Shown piece after piece: positions 43,927 through 52,194 of a DNA stretch of 64,000 nt (position 1 is its first letter; each line of letters starts with the position of its first letter). The position numbers were made by a program, and so were the translations under genes. Location: NCBI GenBank assembly GCA_019509785.1, contig JAEKLQ010000035.1:1-64000 (forward strand). The letters are read 5' to 3'. The stretch is from Fibrobacterota bacterium (GTDB lineage: Bacteria; Fibrobacterota; Fibrobacteria; UBA11236). The notes beneath the pieces were generated by a model. It was not told the origin of the DNA. It did not search any database and worked only from the letters and a program-made list of their open reading frames with translations.

Positions 43927-45264
43927 TTGAAAAACCTCAGCCTCACCTATTGCACCAATGTGCATCCTTTGGGGGATTGGGGCGTTTGGAGCGACCTGAT
44001 CGGCCGCTTCGGGCCCATGGTGCGGGATGAGCTGGGCTGGCCGGGGATGCCCATGGGCCTCTGGTTCCCCGCTTCCTTTATAGAAGAGATGAACCGGGAT
44101 CCCCGCGCCGCACGCGAACGTCTGCTGGATCATCTGTCCGCGCACGGGCTCTCCGCCTTCACTTGCAACGCGTTCCCTTACGGAAACTTCCATGATGCCG
44201 AGGTGAAGACCAAGGTCTATCAACCCGATTGGACCACGCCCGAACGCTTGGCCTATACGGTGGCCTGCGCCCGCCTACTGGCGGCGATCCTGCCCGCCGG
44301 CGCGGAGGGATCGGTCTCGACCTTGCCCTTGGGCTGGCGCGTGGGTTGGACCGCGGAGCATGGTCATCGCGCGGCGGCGAACTTGTGCGCCTTCGCGCGC
44401 GAGGCGCGCGCCCTCGCGGAAATGGACGGGCGCACGATCCGTCTCGGGCTGGAGCCGGAGCCGGGCTGCGCCCTCGAAACCACCCTGCAAGTCCGCCTTT
44501 TCTGGGCCCAAGTCTTAAGGCCGGAAGCCAAGCGCGCGGGCCTAAGCGACGAGGATCTGTCCCGTTTCCTCGGCGTCTGCTATGACACCTGCCACCAGGC
44601 GGTGCAATTCGAGGATCCCGTCGACGTTCTGGAGGCCTTCGCGGCGGACGGCATCCCCATCGCCAAGATGCAATTGTCCAGCGCCCTCGAGTTCAAGCCC
44701 GATCCGGCGCGCGCCACCCTGGAAATGCGGCGGCGTTTCGTCGAGCCGCGTTTCCTGCATCAAGTCCGCGTGCGCACGCCTGTCGGCGTGGCCGTCTTCG
44801 ACGATCTGCCCCAGGCCCTCGCCGAGGGCGCGCGGCCTATCGAAGCCTTGGTCGGTTCGTCCGTCGGGACCGCGGGAGCGTCGGCGAGCTCGGCCGCAGG
44901 TGGGGCGGCGGACAAAGTCCGGGCCGCCGGCGTCCCGCCGGCCCATTTCTCTGGGCTCGATTTGTGGGACTATCCCTGGCGCGTTCACTTTCACCTGCCT
45001 ATCGATTCCGATCGCATGCTCGATGCGGAGGCCATCGGCACCACTCGCGAGGATATGCTCGCCGCCTTCCAGCATGCGGTGGCCCGCAAGCTTTGCCGGC
45101 ATTTCGAAGTGGAGACCTATACCTGGAGCGTATTGCCCGAAGCCCATCGTCCCGACGGAGATGCCGCCCTGGCCGCCTCCCTCGCGCGCGAACTGCGCTT
45201 CATCGAGGAGCGGGTGCCTCCGGGATATGTAATGAACGGCTGGACGAAAGGGCGCCATGGCTGA
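43927..45264 (+). CDS. eboE: EboE, metabolite traffic protein (isomerase-like TIM barrel)
   Basis: EboE proteins are xylose isomerase-like TIM barrels of the ebo operon. This copy of about 445 residues has LTYCTNVHPLGDW at its N-terminus, FTCNAFPYGNFH, LGLEPEPGCALETT, GVCYDTCHQAVQFE and IAKMQLSSALEF, all characteristic. Near the C-terminus ETYTWSVLPE is also typical. There is no ATG near the family start; TTG 43927 gives the right N-terminus, with GGGAAACGG upstream. A linker near residues 305-335 rich in Ala, Gly and Ser is not usual. eboF overlaps by 8 bases. Confidence 0.82.
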   Translation: MKNLSLTYCTNVHPLGDWGVWSDLIGRFGPMVRDELGWPGMPMGLWFPASFIEEMNRDPRAARERLLDHLSAHGLSAFTCNAFPYGNFHDAEVKTKVYQPDWTTPERLAYTVACARLLAAILPAGAEGSVSTLPLGWRVGWTAEHGHRAAANLCAFAREARALAEMDGRTIRLGLEPEPGCALETTLQVRLFWAQVLRPEAKRAGLSDEDLSRFLGVCYDTCHQAVQFEDPVDVLEAFAADGIPIAKMQLSSALEFKPDPARATLEMRRRFVEPRFLHQVRVRTPVGVAVFDDLPQALAEGARPIEALVGSSVGTAGASASSAAGGAADKVRAAGVPPAHFSGLDLWDYPWRVHFHLPIDSDRMLDAEAIGTTREDMLAAFQHAVARKLCRHFEVETYTWSVLPEAHRPDGDAALAASLARELRFIEERVPPGYVMNGWTKGRHG

Positions 45265-46660
45265 TCGGAGAGGGACTTTGCATAACACCGCCGTGCTCAA
45301 CGTGGTGGGCCTCACGCGCTCCCTCATCGGCCCGCATACGCCCCGCATCGCGAAATTCCTGTCCGAAGGCTGGAGCGCCCCGTTGCAGGAAGTCTTCCCC
45401 GCCGTCACCTGTTCCAGCCAGGCGGCCATGCTCACCGGCGCCCCGCCTTCGTCAAACGGCATCGTCGCCAATGGATGGTACTTCCACGATCTCGCCGAAG
45501 TCGGCTTCTGGAAACAGAACAACGGTCTCATCCAGGGCGAGAAGGTATATGAAAGCCTCAAGCGGGCCCATCCCGATTTCACCTGCGCCAAGCTGTTCTG
45601 GTGGTACAACATGTACGCGCCGGTGGACTGGAGCGTAACGCCCCGTCCGCAATATCCCGCCGACGGACGCAAGATCTTCGACGTATACGCCCAGCCCTTC
45701 GGCCTGCGGGACGAATTGGTCAAGGACTTGGGGCCCTTCCCCTTCTTCTCGTTTTGGGGACCCGGATCGGGCATCGCCTCGTCGCAATGGATCGCCGCCG
45801 CCGCGAAGAAGGTTTTCCAAAGCAAACGGCCCACTCTGAACCTGGTCTACTTGCCCCATCTCGACTACGGCCTGCAACGTTTCGGCCCGGGTGCGCCGGA
45901 AATGGCGGCGGAGCTGGCGGCCATCGACGCCGTGGTGGGCGACTTGATCGATTTCTACCGCGGCCAGGGCGTGCGCATCATGTTGGTTTCCGAGTACGGG
46001 ATTTCCAAGGTGACGCGGCATACCCATCCTAACCGCATCTTGCGGCGCGCGGGCTTGCTGGAAATACGCCCCAGCCTGACCTGGGAAATGCTGGACGCGG
46101 GGGCCAGCCGCGCCTTCGCCGTTTCCGATCACCAGATCTGCCACATCTACGTGAAGGACAAGGCGCTGATCCCGAAGGTGGCCGCCCTGTTCGAAAAGGA
46201 ACCGGGGCAGAAAGCCGTGCTGGTCGGCGACGCCATCGCCAAGGCGGGGCTGAAGCATGAACGTAGCGGCGACGTGATCCTGATGGCCGAGCCTGACAAT
46301 TGGTACACCTATTATTACTGGGAGGACGACCGCAAGGCCCCGGACTTCGCCCGCTGCGTGGACATCCACCGCAAACCCGGCTACGATCCCGTCGAGCTGT
46401 TCCTCGATCCCGGCATCCCCGCCATCAAGGCCAAGATGGCCTTCACCTTGCTCAAGAAGATGCTGGGCTTCCGCTATTACATGGACGTGATTCCGCTGAA
46501 GCCGGAACTGGTGAAAGGGAGCCATGGGACTCCGGCGACGAACCCGGAGGAAGCGGCCCTGTGCATCTCGGAGGTCAAGGGCCTGCAGCCAGTAACGTCT
46601 ACGTTACCCATGACGGCGATGAAGGAATTGATCGCCGCGCACGTGCTCCAGGGCGATTAG
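45257..46660 (+). CDS. eboF: EboF, alkaline phosphatase-superfamily nucleotide pyrophosphatase
   Basis: The 467-residue product belongs to the nucleotide pyrophosphatase/phosphodiesterase branch of the alkaline phosphatase superfamily. The nucleophile lies in PAVTCSSQAAMLTGAPPSSN, with further metal-site segments LPHLDYGLQRFG, VSEYGISKVTRHTHPN and IHRKPGYDPVELF. Note that the N-terminal part differs from secreted NPPs: there is no signal peptide. This and its overlap with eboE fit EboF. Its substrate in the ebo pathway is unknown. Confidence 0.82.
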   Translation: MADRRGTLHNTAVLNVVGLTRSLIGPHTPRIAKFLSEGWSAPLQEVFPAVTCSSQAAMLTGAPPSSNGIVANGWYFHDLAEVGFWKQNNGLIQGEKVYESLKRAHPDFTCAKLFWWYNMYAPVDWSVTPRPQYPADGRKIFDVYAQPFGLRDELVKDLGPFPFFSFWGPGSGIASSQWIAAAAKKVFQSKRPTLNLVYLPHLDYGLQRFGPGAPEMAAELAAIDAVVGDLIDFYRGQGVRIMLVSEYGISKVTRHTHPNRILRRAGLLEIRPSLTWEMLDAGASRAFAVSDHQICHIYVKDKALIPKVAALFEKEPGQKAVLVGDAIAKAGLKHERSGDVILMAEPDNWYTYYYWEDDRKAPDFARCVDIHRKPGYDPVELFLDPGIPAIKAKMAFTLLKKMLGFRYYMDVIPLKPELVKGSHGTPATNPEEAALCISEVKGLQPVTSTLPMTAMKELIAAHVLQGD

Positions 46661-46839
46661 AGGGCGGCTGGCTCCGGCCCTACGGGAAACCGGCGCGGCG
46701 GCGGCGGTCAGAAATTCACCAGGCCGAAGGGCGCGGCGGTGCGCCCGATTCCTTAAGAGCGCGATTTTCGACGACCAGGAAAATTTTTTTATATCGGCAT
46801 GGAAGTTGCGAAGGGCGTCCTATTTTTCAGGAGGTTCGC

Positions 46840-47763
46840 ATGTCCATTCTTAAGACCCTATCGAGTGCCCCTCATCGACCTTTTTCGGCGGCCCGGTCCA
46901 AGCGCGCCTTGGCCCTAGGTTTCCTTGGCGTACTGCTGCCGTCCATCGCGGCGCGGGCCCAGACCACCACGCCCGCTTGCGGTCCCGGGGTGCGGGAAAT
47001 CTTCGACTTCCACGTCGGCGATATTTTCCAGTACCGGATCTACAGTCAGGATCCTGTGGGCATGGGCCACAATAAGGAAGTCATCCGCAAATACGAAGTG
47101 GTCTCCCGGAACGAATCCGGTTTTATCCGGACCTATGATTTTTCCGGGCTGGAATCGCGCCGTTCCCTGATTGGCAACGTCGTCGCCGAACAGAGCTACA
47201 ACGATTATCAAGAGACCCGCGCCTATCTGGATACGGCGGGCTCCCCGTTCAACGGGTGCCCCGGTGAAATCGTCCGGATGATTCCAGATCCCGATCTCAA
47301 TATCCGCGCGGGGGGTGGTTACACCCGCGTGCAAGCTCTCCGGGGCGATACCTCGAAATTCGCTTTGGCAGGGCCGGATTTGCGCATGAAAGCCTACGGT
47401 GGCCGGGAATTGGGCAGAGTGCAAGATTCGGTCATCATCCCCGTGCTGGACTGGGATGAAGAGGGGACCTATGCCGAAGGCCTCGGGCTGGTGTACGCAT
47501 ACTTCAGGAGCCTTGGCCCGTACACCCGGGTTGACTTGGTCGGTTATGTCAAAGACGGGGATACGGTCGGGGTGGTTTCCCCGGATACTTCGTTTAGGCA
47601 TACCACGGCCCTTCATTCTCCCGCAGCCCGTCGCACCGGAGCCGGAAGCCTTTCGGCAGAAGCCGGTGGCGTCCTCTCCGCTTACGATGCGCAGGGCCGC
47701 CAGTTGCCGGGGATGGCAAAGCGCAGGAGCCCAACCGCGGCGATGCCCCGTTTCCGGAAATGA
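46840..47763 (+). CDS. Hypothetical secreted protein
   Basis: I do not recognise a family for this 307-residue protein. A long signal peptide ends near IAARA (residue 41). The mature part is beta-rich: VREIFDFHVGDIFQYRIYSQ, EVVSRNESGFIRTYDFSG, then YAEGLGLVYAYFRSLGPY. The C-terminus has VLSAYDAQGRQLPGM, which resembles the core of a sorting-type tail. AGGAGG precedes the ATG, and an AT-rich stretch with TTTTTTTATAT lies about 55 bases upstream. It appears monocistronic after eboF, with a 179-base gap. Confidence 0.72.
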   Translation: MSILKTLSSAPHRPFSAARSKRALALGFLGVLLPSIAARAQTTTPACGPGVREIFDFHVGDIFQYRIYSQDPVGMGHNKEVIRKYEVVSRNESGFIRTYDFSGLESRRSLIGNVVAEQSYNDYQETRAYLDTAGSPFNGCPGEIVRMIPDPDLNIRAGGGYTRVQALRGDTSKFALAGPDLRMKAYGGRELGRVQDSVIIPVLDWDEEGTYAEGLGLVYAYFRSLGPYTRVDLVGYVKDGDTVGVVSPDTSFRHTTALHSPAARRTGAGSLSAEAGGVLSAYDAQGRQLPGMAKRRSPTAAMPRFRK

Positions 47764-47799
47764 TCTTCTATCGGCCCTAAGCCGACTGAAGCGATTCCG

Positions 47800-48348
47800 T
47801 CATGCGGCCTGGATCGGGTGGATCAGTAATTCGCAGGAAGAGGAATCGTTGCCGATCGTCACGGTAAGGGTCCCTTCCTGATGCAGGAGACTCCATTTGT
47901 TGGTCCGCTCCAGCGAGGGCGCCAGGCCTTCCAGGAACTTAGCCTCCAGCGAGAACACCTCGATGGTTTCGGCTTTGTGGACCTTGTTCCCGCGGATTTC
48001 CTCGAGCAGGACCCGCACGTCCTTATAGGTATACACGCGCACCTGCCTGGCCGCCTTGGAAGCCTTATGCAGCTTCCGCGCGCTAGGGTTGCCGATCTCG
48101 ATCCATAAGAGGATCTCCCCATGCGGCGTGGCGGCTTGGATGCAGGGCGCATCCGGATCCGAGAGCCCGCCGGGGGAAAACTCCAGGTACTCGCGGTCGT
48201 TCAGGATATAGGCGATGAGCCGGGTGAGTAGGTAGGTTTCCGATTCGGAGGGATGCCTGGCGAGCCTGAGGTCGAAGGCCTTATACACCCCGCGATCGAT
48301 GTCGGAGAAATCGATTTGGAAGCGATGCAGGGAAACGGGTTGCGCCAT
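47800..48348 (-). CDS. yaeQ: YaeQ family protein
   Basis: The 182-residue product matches YaeQ along its length: HRFQIDFSDIDRGVYKAFDL at the start, then RLARHPSESETYLLTRLIAY, LWIEIGNPSARKLHKASKAA and RVYTYKDVRVLLEEIRGN. The fold is PD-(D/E)XK nuclease-like. Its cellular role is uncertain, although YaeQ can compensate for loss of RfaH in enterobacteria. ATG 48348 is the start matching the family; the frame is open upstream. The gene is convergent with the secreted protein gene before it. Confidence 0.92.
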   Translation of the reverse strand: MAQPVSLHRFQIDFSDIDRGVYKAFDLRLARHPSESETYLLTRLIAYILNDREYLEFSPGGLSDPDAPCIQAATPHGEILLWIEIGNPSARKLHKASKAARQVRVYTYKDVRVLLEEIRGNKVHKAETIEVFSLEAKFLEGLAPSLERTNKWSLLHQEGTLTVTIGNDSSSCELLIHPIQAA

Positions 48349-48431
48349 AGGGACCGGGCGGCCCCAAAGGGACCGGGCGGGAAGGTAACAACTTCGGGGT
48401 ATCCTGGATCCGGATCGCGGCCGGGGCGGCC

Positions 48432-49826
48432 CTACCGGGCCGGTACCAGGGTGAAGGATCCGGACATGATCAACAGTACGGTATCGGAAGGGATCGCCTT
48501 CAGGCGGAGGGAGCCAATGTAAGACGAGGACGAGGGCGGCGGAAGGGTCCATGGGTATGTATTGTAACCTGAATCGTTGACGATACTATCCGCGACCGGT
48601 AACCAGGTCCCGTCGAGGCCATCTTTACCCTTATAAGCGACCTCTAACCGCACCAGGGCGCCCGGGGCATAAGCCCAACTCACCTTATAGGATGAGCCCT
48701 GCACGAGGGTGTCGCCGGGCTGGGGAGAGACGAATTTCGTTTGGGTGGGACTCGGTTGCGGATTGACATTTATGGATAGGGTGTCCCGCACCGTGACGGT
48801 CCCGAAGGTGGCAGACAGCTCCAGGTTATAGCCGGGAGAAGCGGGGAACCGGATCGAGGTCCGCAACCGGGTCGCATCTGCGATGCGGGCGGAATCGCCC
48901 GGGGCCTTGTCCAGAAACCGCCATAGGATCGAAACACGCGTATCGTTGGAATCGGCTCCCGACAGTAGGCCTTGGATTCCGATCTCCTGTCCCGCGAAGG
49001 TCAACACGGGCGTCCCCGCGTCCACGCCAAAGCCGGCGGGCGGATTGATCGCTTCGATCCGCCCGATCGGATCCGGCGCGGCCGTGAAGGCATGTCCCGC
49101 CCGCGTATCCAGGCTTTCCCGGACGGCGTACATATACCCGTCTCCGCTCAGCATCCGCGCGGTGAAACGTCCTTCGGGTAAGTCTTCCAGAACGAAATCG
49201 CTGTCGACCAGGGTGGCCTGGAAAGGCGTGCCCGGCAGGATGATCCGCCCCAGCACGCCCTGGACGGCCTGGCGGTGCAGGCTCGCGGCGAAGCGGAGCA
49301 AAGGCTTGGGCAGCATGCGCACGCTTTTCGCGCCGACGGCCTCAAGGAAAAAGCGATGGAGGCCGGGATCATAGGAAAGCCCTGCCGCCATGGCGCCGGA
49401 ACCCGAAGCGCTGCGGAAAACCAGATTGAACCGGATCAAGGTGTCGGATGCGGCCGAGACCGCCGCCGCGGACCGCTTCGCTGCCGCCGACCGCTTAGGC
49501 GCCCGCGCGGCCAGGATCCGATCGAAATCCCCGGCGGTCAACTTGAAACCCGTATTACCCTCCATGTCGAGGCGCATCAGGGGCGCCGAATCCAGGGCGG
49601 GATTGTGGTCCTGATCATAGATCTCGAGCGCGCCACGGGCCGGAACCAATTTGCCTGCATCATCGCGGAACTCGACGGGAAGCTCGGCCACGCCGGGGTT
49701 GTCCACGCCGGTGCTCCCGCCTTCGCAGCCCGTATGCATCACGGCCGGACATGCGATCAAGGACGCGACCAGTAGGGACGCAATCCGCCCCGGGAGGCGG
49801 AGACGACGTACGGGGATGAGGTTCAT
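48432..49826 (-). CDS. Fibrobacter-type lipoprotein (STGVDNPG) coupled to a TIGR02147 protein
   Basis: This 464-residue lipoprotein has the lipobox MHTGC near residue 34, immediately followed by EGGSTGVDNPG, a sequence I associate with lipoproteins of Fibrobacterota. The mature part is beta-rich with Ig-like segments (SPQPGDTLVQGSSYKVSWAY is typical of a Ser-Thr-rich fibronectin/GPI-like module near residue 380). No enzyme motif is seen. Its start overlaps the stop codon of the TIGR02147 gene (ATGA), so the two are translationally coupled. Confidence 0.8.
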   Translation of the reverse strand: MNLIPVRRLRLPGRIASLLVASLIACPAVMHTGCEGGSTGVDNPGVAELPVEFRDDAGKLVPARGALEIYDQDHNPALDSAPLMRLDMEGNTGFKLTAGDFDRILAARAPKRSAAAKRSAAAVSAASDTLIRFNLVFRSASGSGAMAAGLSYDPGLHRFFLEAVGAKSVRMLPKPLLRFAASLHRQAVQGVLGRIILPGTPFQATLVDSDFVLEDLPEGRFTARMLSGDGYMYAVRESLDTRAGHAFTAAPDPIGRIEAINPPAGFGVDAGTPVLTFAGQEIGIQGLLSGADSNDTRVSILWRFLDKAPGDSARIADATRLRTSIRFPASPGYNLELSATFGTVTVRDTLSINVNPQPSPTQTKFVSPQPGDTLVQGSSYKVSWAYAPGALVRLEVAYKGKDGLDGTWLPVADSIVNDSGYNTYPWTLPPPSSSSYIGSLRLKAIPSDTVLLIMSGSFTLVPAR

Positions 49827-50764
49827 GCGCCCTTGCCCGGCGCGTTTTTGCCAGCCGCTTTCGCCACGGGCAAGCCCAGGCCCGGGCCCGCCTCGGATTG
49901 GCTGTTGGGGAAGAGTTGCAGGGTGAGGGTATAGATGCGATCCTCGCCCGAGTCCCGATCGACGATTTCGCGCAGCTCCTCTTGGAACGAGCCGATGCGG
50001 TCCTTGACCGCCCGGAAGCCGGTTTCGGACACGGAGAACATGAGGGCGTTGAACTGGCGGCGATCCGGCGGTACGGAATCGAGCGCTCCCATGGCCAGCC
50101 CCGCGAGATCATGCAAATGCTGCCTCGTGGCCATGGCCTTCAAATCCTTTTCCGTATACAGATGCTTGTCGGTGGCGGCATACCCCGAAGCCGTCTTCTT
50201 GATTAGCCCTAAGGTGAGCAGGAGGCGGATGCTTTCCTCGACCTGGGCCGGGGTGGCGGGCGGGAAAAGGCGCGCGCCGATGATGCCCGGATGCCGCTGC
50301 TTCTGGTCGAAGGTGAAATAGGTCCATACCGCCGAATGATGCCACTTGGTGTAGTAGCGGTACTGCGCTTCGCCCACGATGCGGGCCCGCGAGTTGCGGA
50401 ACTTGGAAAGCTGGGCGAAGAAATGATTTTTCTCGATCATCCCCTTGGCCTGGTTGAACTGCACCAGCAAGTCGAAATAGCGGTAATCCCTTTCGGAAAG
50501 CGCCAGGGCCTTCCCGAATTTGATGCGGAGGTTCGCGCTCAGGTTGCGGCGGCCGTTCACCACGCCGGGAAGCAAACTGGAACACGTCGGGGGGAGGTCG
50601 GCCTCCTGCGCGAAGATGCGCTGGGAAAAGCCGGGATCGATCCCCTTGCGCCAGGCGCAATGATCGCGGATGAAATCCCGGAAATCGAGATACTGCAGGA
50701 TGCGCGGCGCGGCGCCGGACCCCGGCGCGGCGGAGCGGGAAGGTTCCTTATCGTCAGCCTGCAT
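49823..50764 (-). CDS. TIGR02147 family (DUF4423) probable regulator
   Basis: This 313-residue protein belongs to the TIGR02147 family, expanded in Fibrobacter. The pattern includes ILQYLDFRDFIRDHCAWRK, LLPGVVNGRRNLSANL (a helix-turn-helix-like segment near residue 70), FDLLVQFNQAKGMIEKNHFF, YRYYTKWHHSAVWTYF and ATRQHLHDLAGLAMGALDSV. It is probably a cytoplasmic DNA-binding regulator, but no ligand or target is established. ATG 50764 follows GGGGT; the frame extends further upstream across the repeat region. The downstream lipoprotein gene overlaps by 4 bases, suggesting that the pair work together. Confidence 0.85.
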   Translation of the reverse strand: MQADDKEPSRSAAPGSGAAPRILQYLDFRDFIRDHCAWRKGIDPGFSQRIFAQEADLPPTCSSLLPGVVNGRRNLSANLRIKFGKALALSERDYRYFDLLVQFNQAKGMIEKNHFFAQLSKFRNSRARIVGEAQYRYYTKWHHSAVWTYFTFDQKQRHPGIIGARLFPPATPAQVEESIRLLLTLGLIKKTASGYAATDKHLYTEKDLKAMATRQHLHDLAGLAMGALDSVPPDRRQFNALMFSVSETGFRAVKDRIGSFQEELREIVDRDSGEDRIYTLTLQLFPNSQSEAGPGLGLPVAKAAGKNAPGKGA

Positions 50765-50816
50765 ACCCCAAGTATAATCGCCGGTTCGCGCTCCGCCCAC
50801 ATCGAACTGGTCCCAA

Positions 50817-50924
50817 GTGAGGACAAAAAATCCCTGCCCTGCCCGCAAGGATAGGCGGTAAACCGCGATTTTAATGCGGATTCCAGGTGATTTTCAGGGA
50901 CATAGGTGAGGACAAAAAATCCCT
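50817..50924. repeat. 19-bp direct repeat pair between divergent genes
   Basis: GTGAGGACAAAAAATCCCT occurs identically at 50817-50835 and 50906-50924, 89 bp apart, in the divergent spacer between the TIGR02147 gene and the lipoprotein gene at 51000. Both copies are followed by similar CCGCAAG-containing sequence. Two identical 19-mers near both starts suggest operators for a shared regulator, possibly the TIGR02147 protein itself. Confidence 0.7.
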
Positions 50925-50999
50925 CCTCTTCCGCAAGATGGTGGAAAAAAATCCCGGGCGGAAGATTAATCTTAAAGCATCCCCTAACCCGGAGGTCAC

Positions 51000-51608
51000 A
51001 TGCGCAACAAGCTCTTCATCACTCACGGAACCCTCGGCCTGGTCCTGGCCGGATCCGTATTCATAGGCTGCCAGGATTTCCTCGGCAGCGACAAAGGCAA
51101 TCAGCCGGCGGCGCCATCGGGCGACAACCTACAACATGCCGCCCAGGCGCTCTCGGCCCAGGACAGCGCGAAGGATTTACCCGCCCAGGCTGCCGCAGGC
51201 ACCCCCGGTACCGCCCAGGAATTGCCGGCCAATGCGCCTGGGAACACCTCGCCGGAGGGTGGCGCCCCCTCCTCGCAACCCGCCGCGACCGAGCCCGAGA
51301 AATCCGCTCCGCCACCTGCTGCGACCGCCCTGACCCCCGAACAACAGGCGTGTTTGGATGCCTATAACGTATTGCAGTCCGGCAAAGGAGACGCTTACGC
51401 GCAGGCCAAGGACATGTATGTCGGCAACAATTGCGATCAGGTCCTGGGCGCTGCGAAGCCGGACCCCCGCCCCACCTATACGCCTCCCGATACCGCGCAG
51501 CTATGCGAGATGTACCGGAAAAACGCCGTGACGCTGCCGACGACGGGAGACCCCAAGTACGACGCATACATGGCGCAGCAGGCGATCATGTGCGCCGGGT
51601 ATCCCTAA
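51000..51608 (+). CDS. Hypothetical lipoprotein with Ala/Pro-rich linker
   Basis: The 202-residue product has a lipobox VFIGC near residue 24. A low-complexity Ala/Pro/Gln/Ser linker covers residues 35-110, and a small folded domain follows with four cysteines (QQACLDAYNVLQSGKGD, VGNNCDQVLG, AQLCEMYRKN, AIMCAGYP), probably two disulfides. No family is recognised. GGAGGT precedes the ATG. One copy of the 19-bp repeat lies 76 bases upstream, so it may share control with the divergent TIGR02147 gene. Confidence 0.72.
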   Translation: MRNKLFITHGTLGLVLAGSVFIGCQDFLGSDKGNQPAAPSGDNLQHAAQALSAQDSAKDLPAQAAAGTPGTAQELPANAPGNTSPEGGAPSSQPAATEPEKSAPPPAATALTPEQQACLDAYNVLQSGKGDAYAQAKDMYVGNNCDQVLGAAKPDPRPTYTPPDTAQLCEMYRKNAVTLPTTGDPKYDAYMAQQAIMCAGYP

Positions 51609-51621
51609 GCGAAACGCTACC

Positions 51622-51663
51622 GGCCCCCTCCGGCCCGCCGGAACGGGGGCCTTCCTCCCCTTG
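51622..51663 (+). terminator. Probable terminator hairpin after the lipoprotein gene
   Basis: GGCCCCC-TCCGG and CCGGA-(AC)-GGGGGCC form a 12-bp stem with a 2-base bulge and a 4-nt loop, followed by TTCCTCCCCTT. The tract is C-interrupted, so termination may be partial. It starts 13 bases after the stop codon. Confidence 0.6.
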
Positions 51664-51801
51664 AATCGGGCCGCGCCTGCAAGAACCATGGCGGGCCCGG
51701 CTTTCAGGTATTATTTCCCTAGGTTGTCGAAAGGGAGGGCATCCCGTTCGACTATCGGGTAGAGCGACCCGGATTCGCGGGCGCCTAACCTAGAGGAAAT
51801 C

Positions 51802-52164
51802 ATGAAATACCTATGCCTCATCTACGGAAACGAAAAGGAAATGGACGTGCGCCGGGAAGGCGAAAATCGCGTGATGTTGGAGGAATACTTCACCTTCACG
51901 TCGGACATCAAGAAGAACGGGAAATACCTCGCGGGCGAAGCCTTGCAGCCCACCGCCACCGCCACCACGGTGCGGGTCCGTTCCGGCAAGCTCGTGACCA
52001 CCGACGGCCCCTTCGCCGAAACCAAGGAGCAATTGGGCGGCTTCTACATGATCGATGCGGCCGATCTGAATGAAGCCATCCAAATCGCCGGACGCATCCC
52101 CGGGGCCAAAACGGGTTGCGTAGAGGTGCGGCCGATCGTGGTGTTCGCCAACCCTCCGGCTTAA
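51802..52164 (+). CDS. YCII/DGPF domain protein, partner of the ECF sigma factor
   Basis: The 120-residue product matches the YciI-like DGPF family: MKYLCLIYGNEKEM at the start, LVTTDGPFAETKEQLGGFYM in the middle and ADLNEAIQIAGRIPGAKTGC, then VEVRPIV. These small ferredoxin-like-fold proteins are regularly encoded beside ECF42 sigma factors, whose gene begins 30 bases downstream. The exact function is unknown. The ATG has GAGGAAATC upstream. Confidence 0.92.
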   Translation: MKYLCLIYGNEKEMDVRREGENRVMLEEYFTFTSDIKKNGKYLAGEALQPTATATTVRVRSGKLVTTDGPFAETKEQLGGFYMIDAADLNEAIQIAGRIPGAKTGCVEVRPIVVFANPPA

Positions 52165-52194
52165 CGGCCTTTCACGACGAAGGCGCGGTCCCCC

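Noticed and set aside
46300-46839. Long N-terminal extension of the secreted protein gene at 46840
   Set aside because: The extra frame overlaps eboF and would hide the signal peptide. AGGAGG directly precedes ATG 46840.
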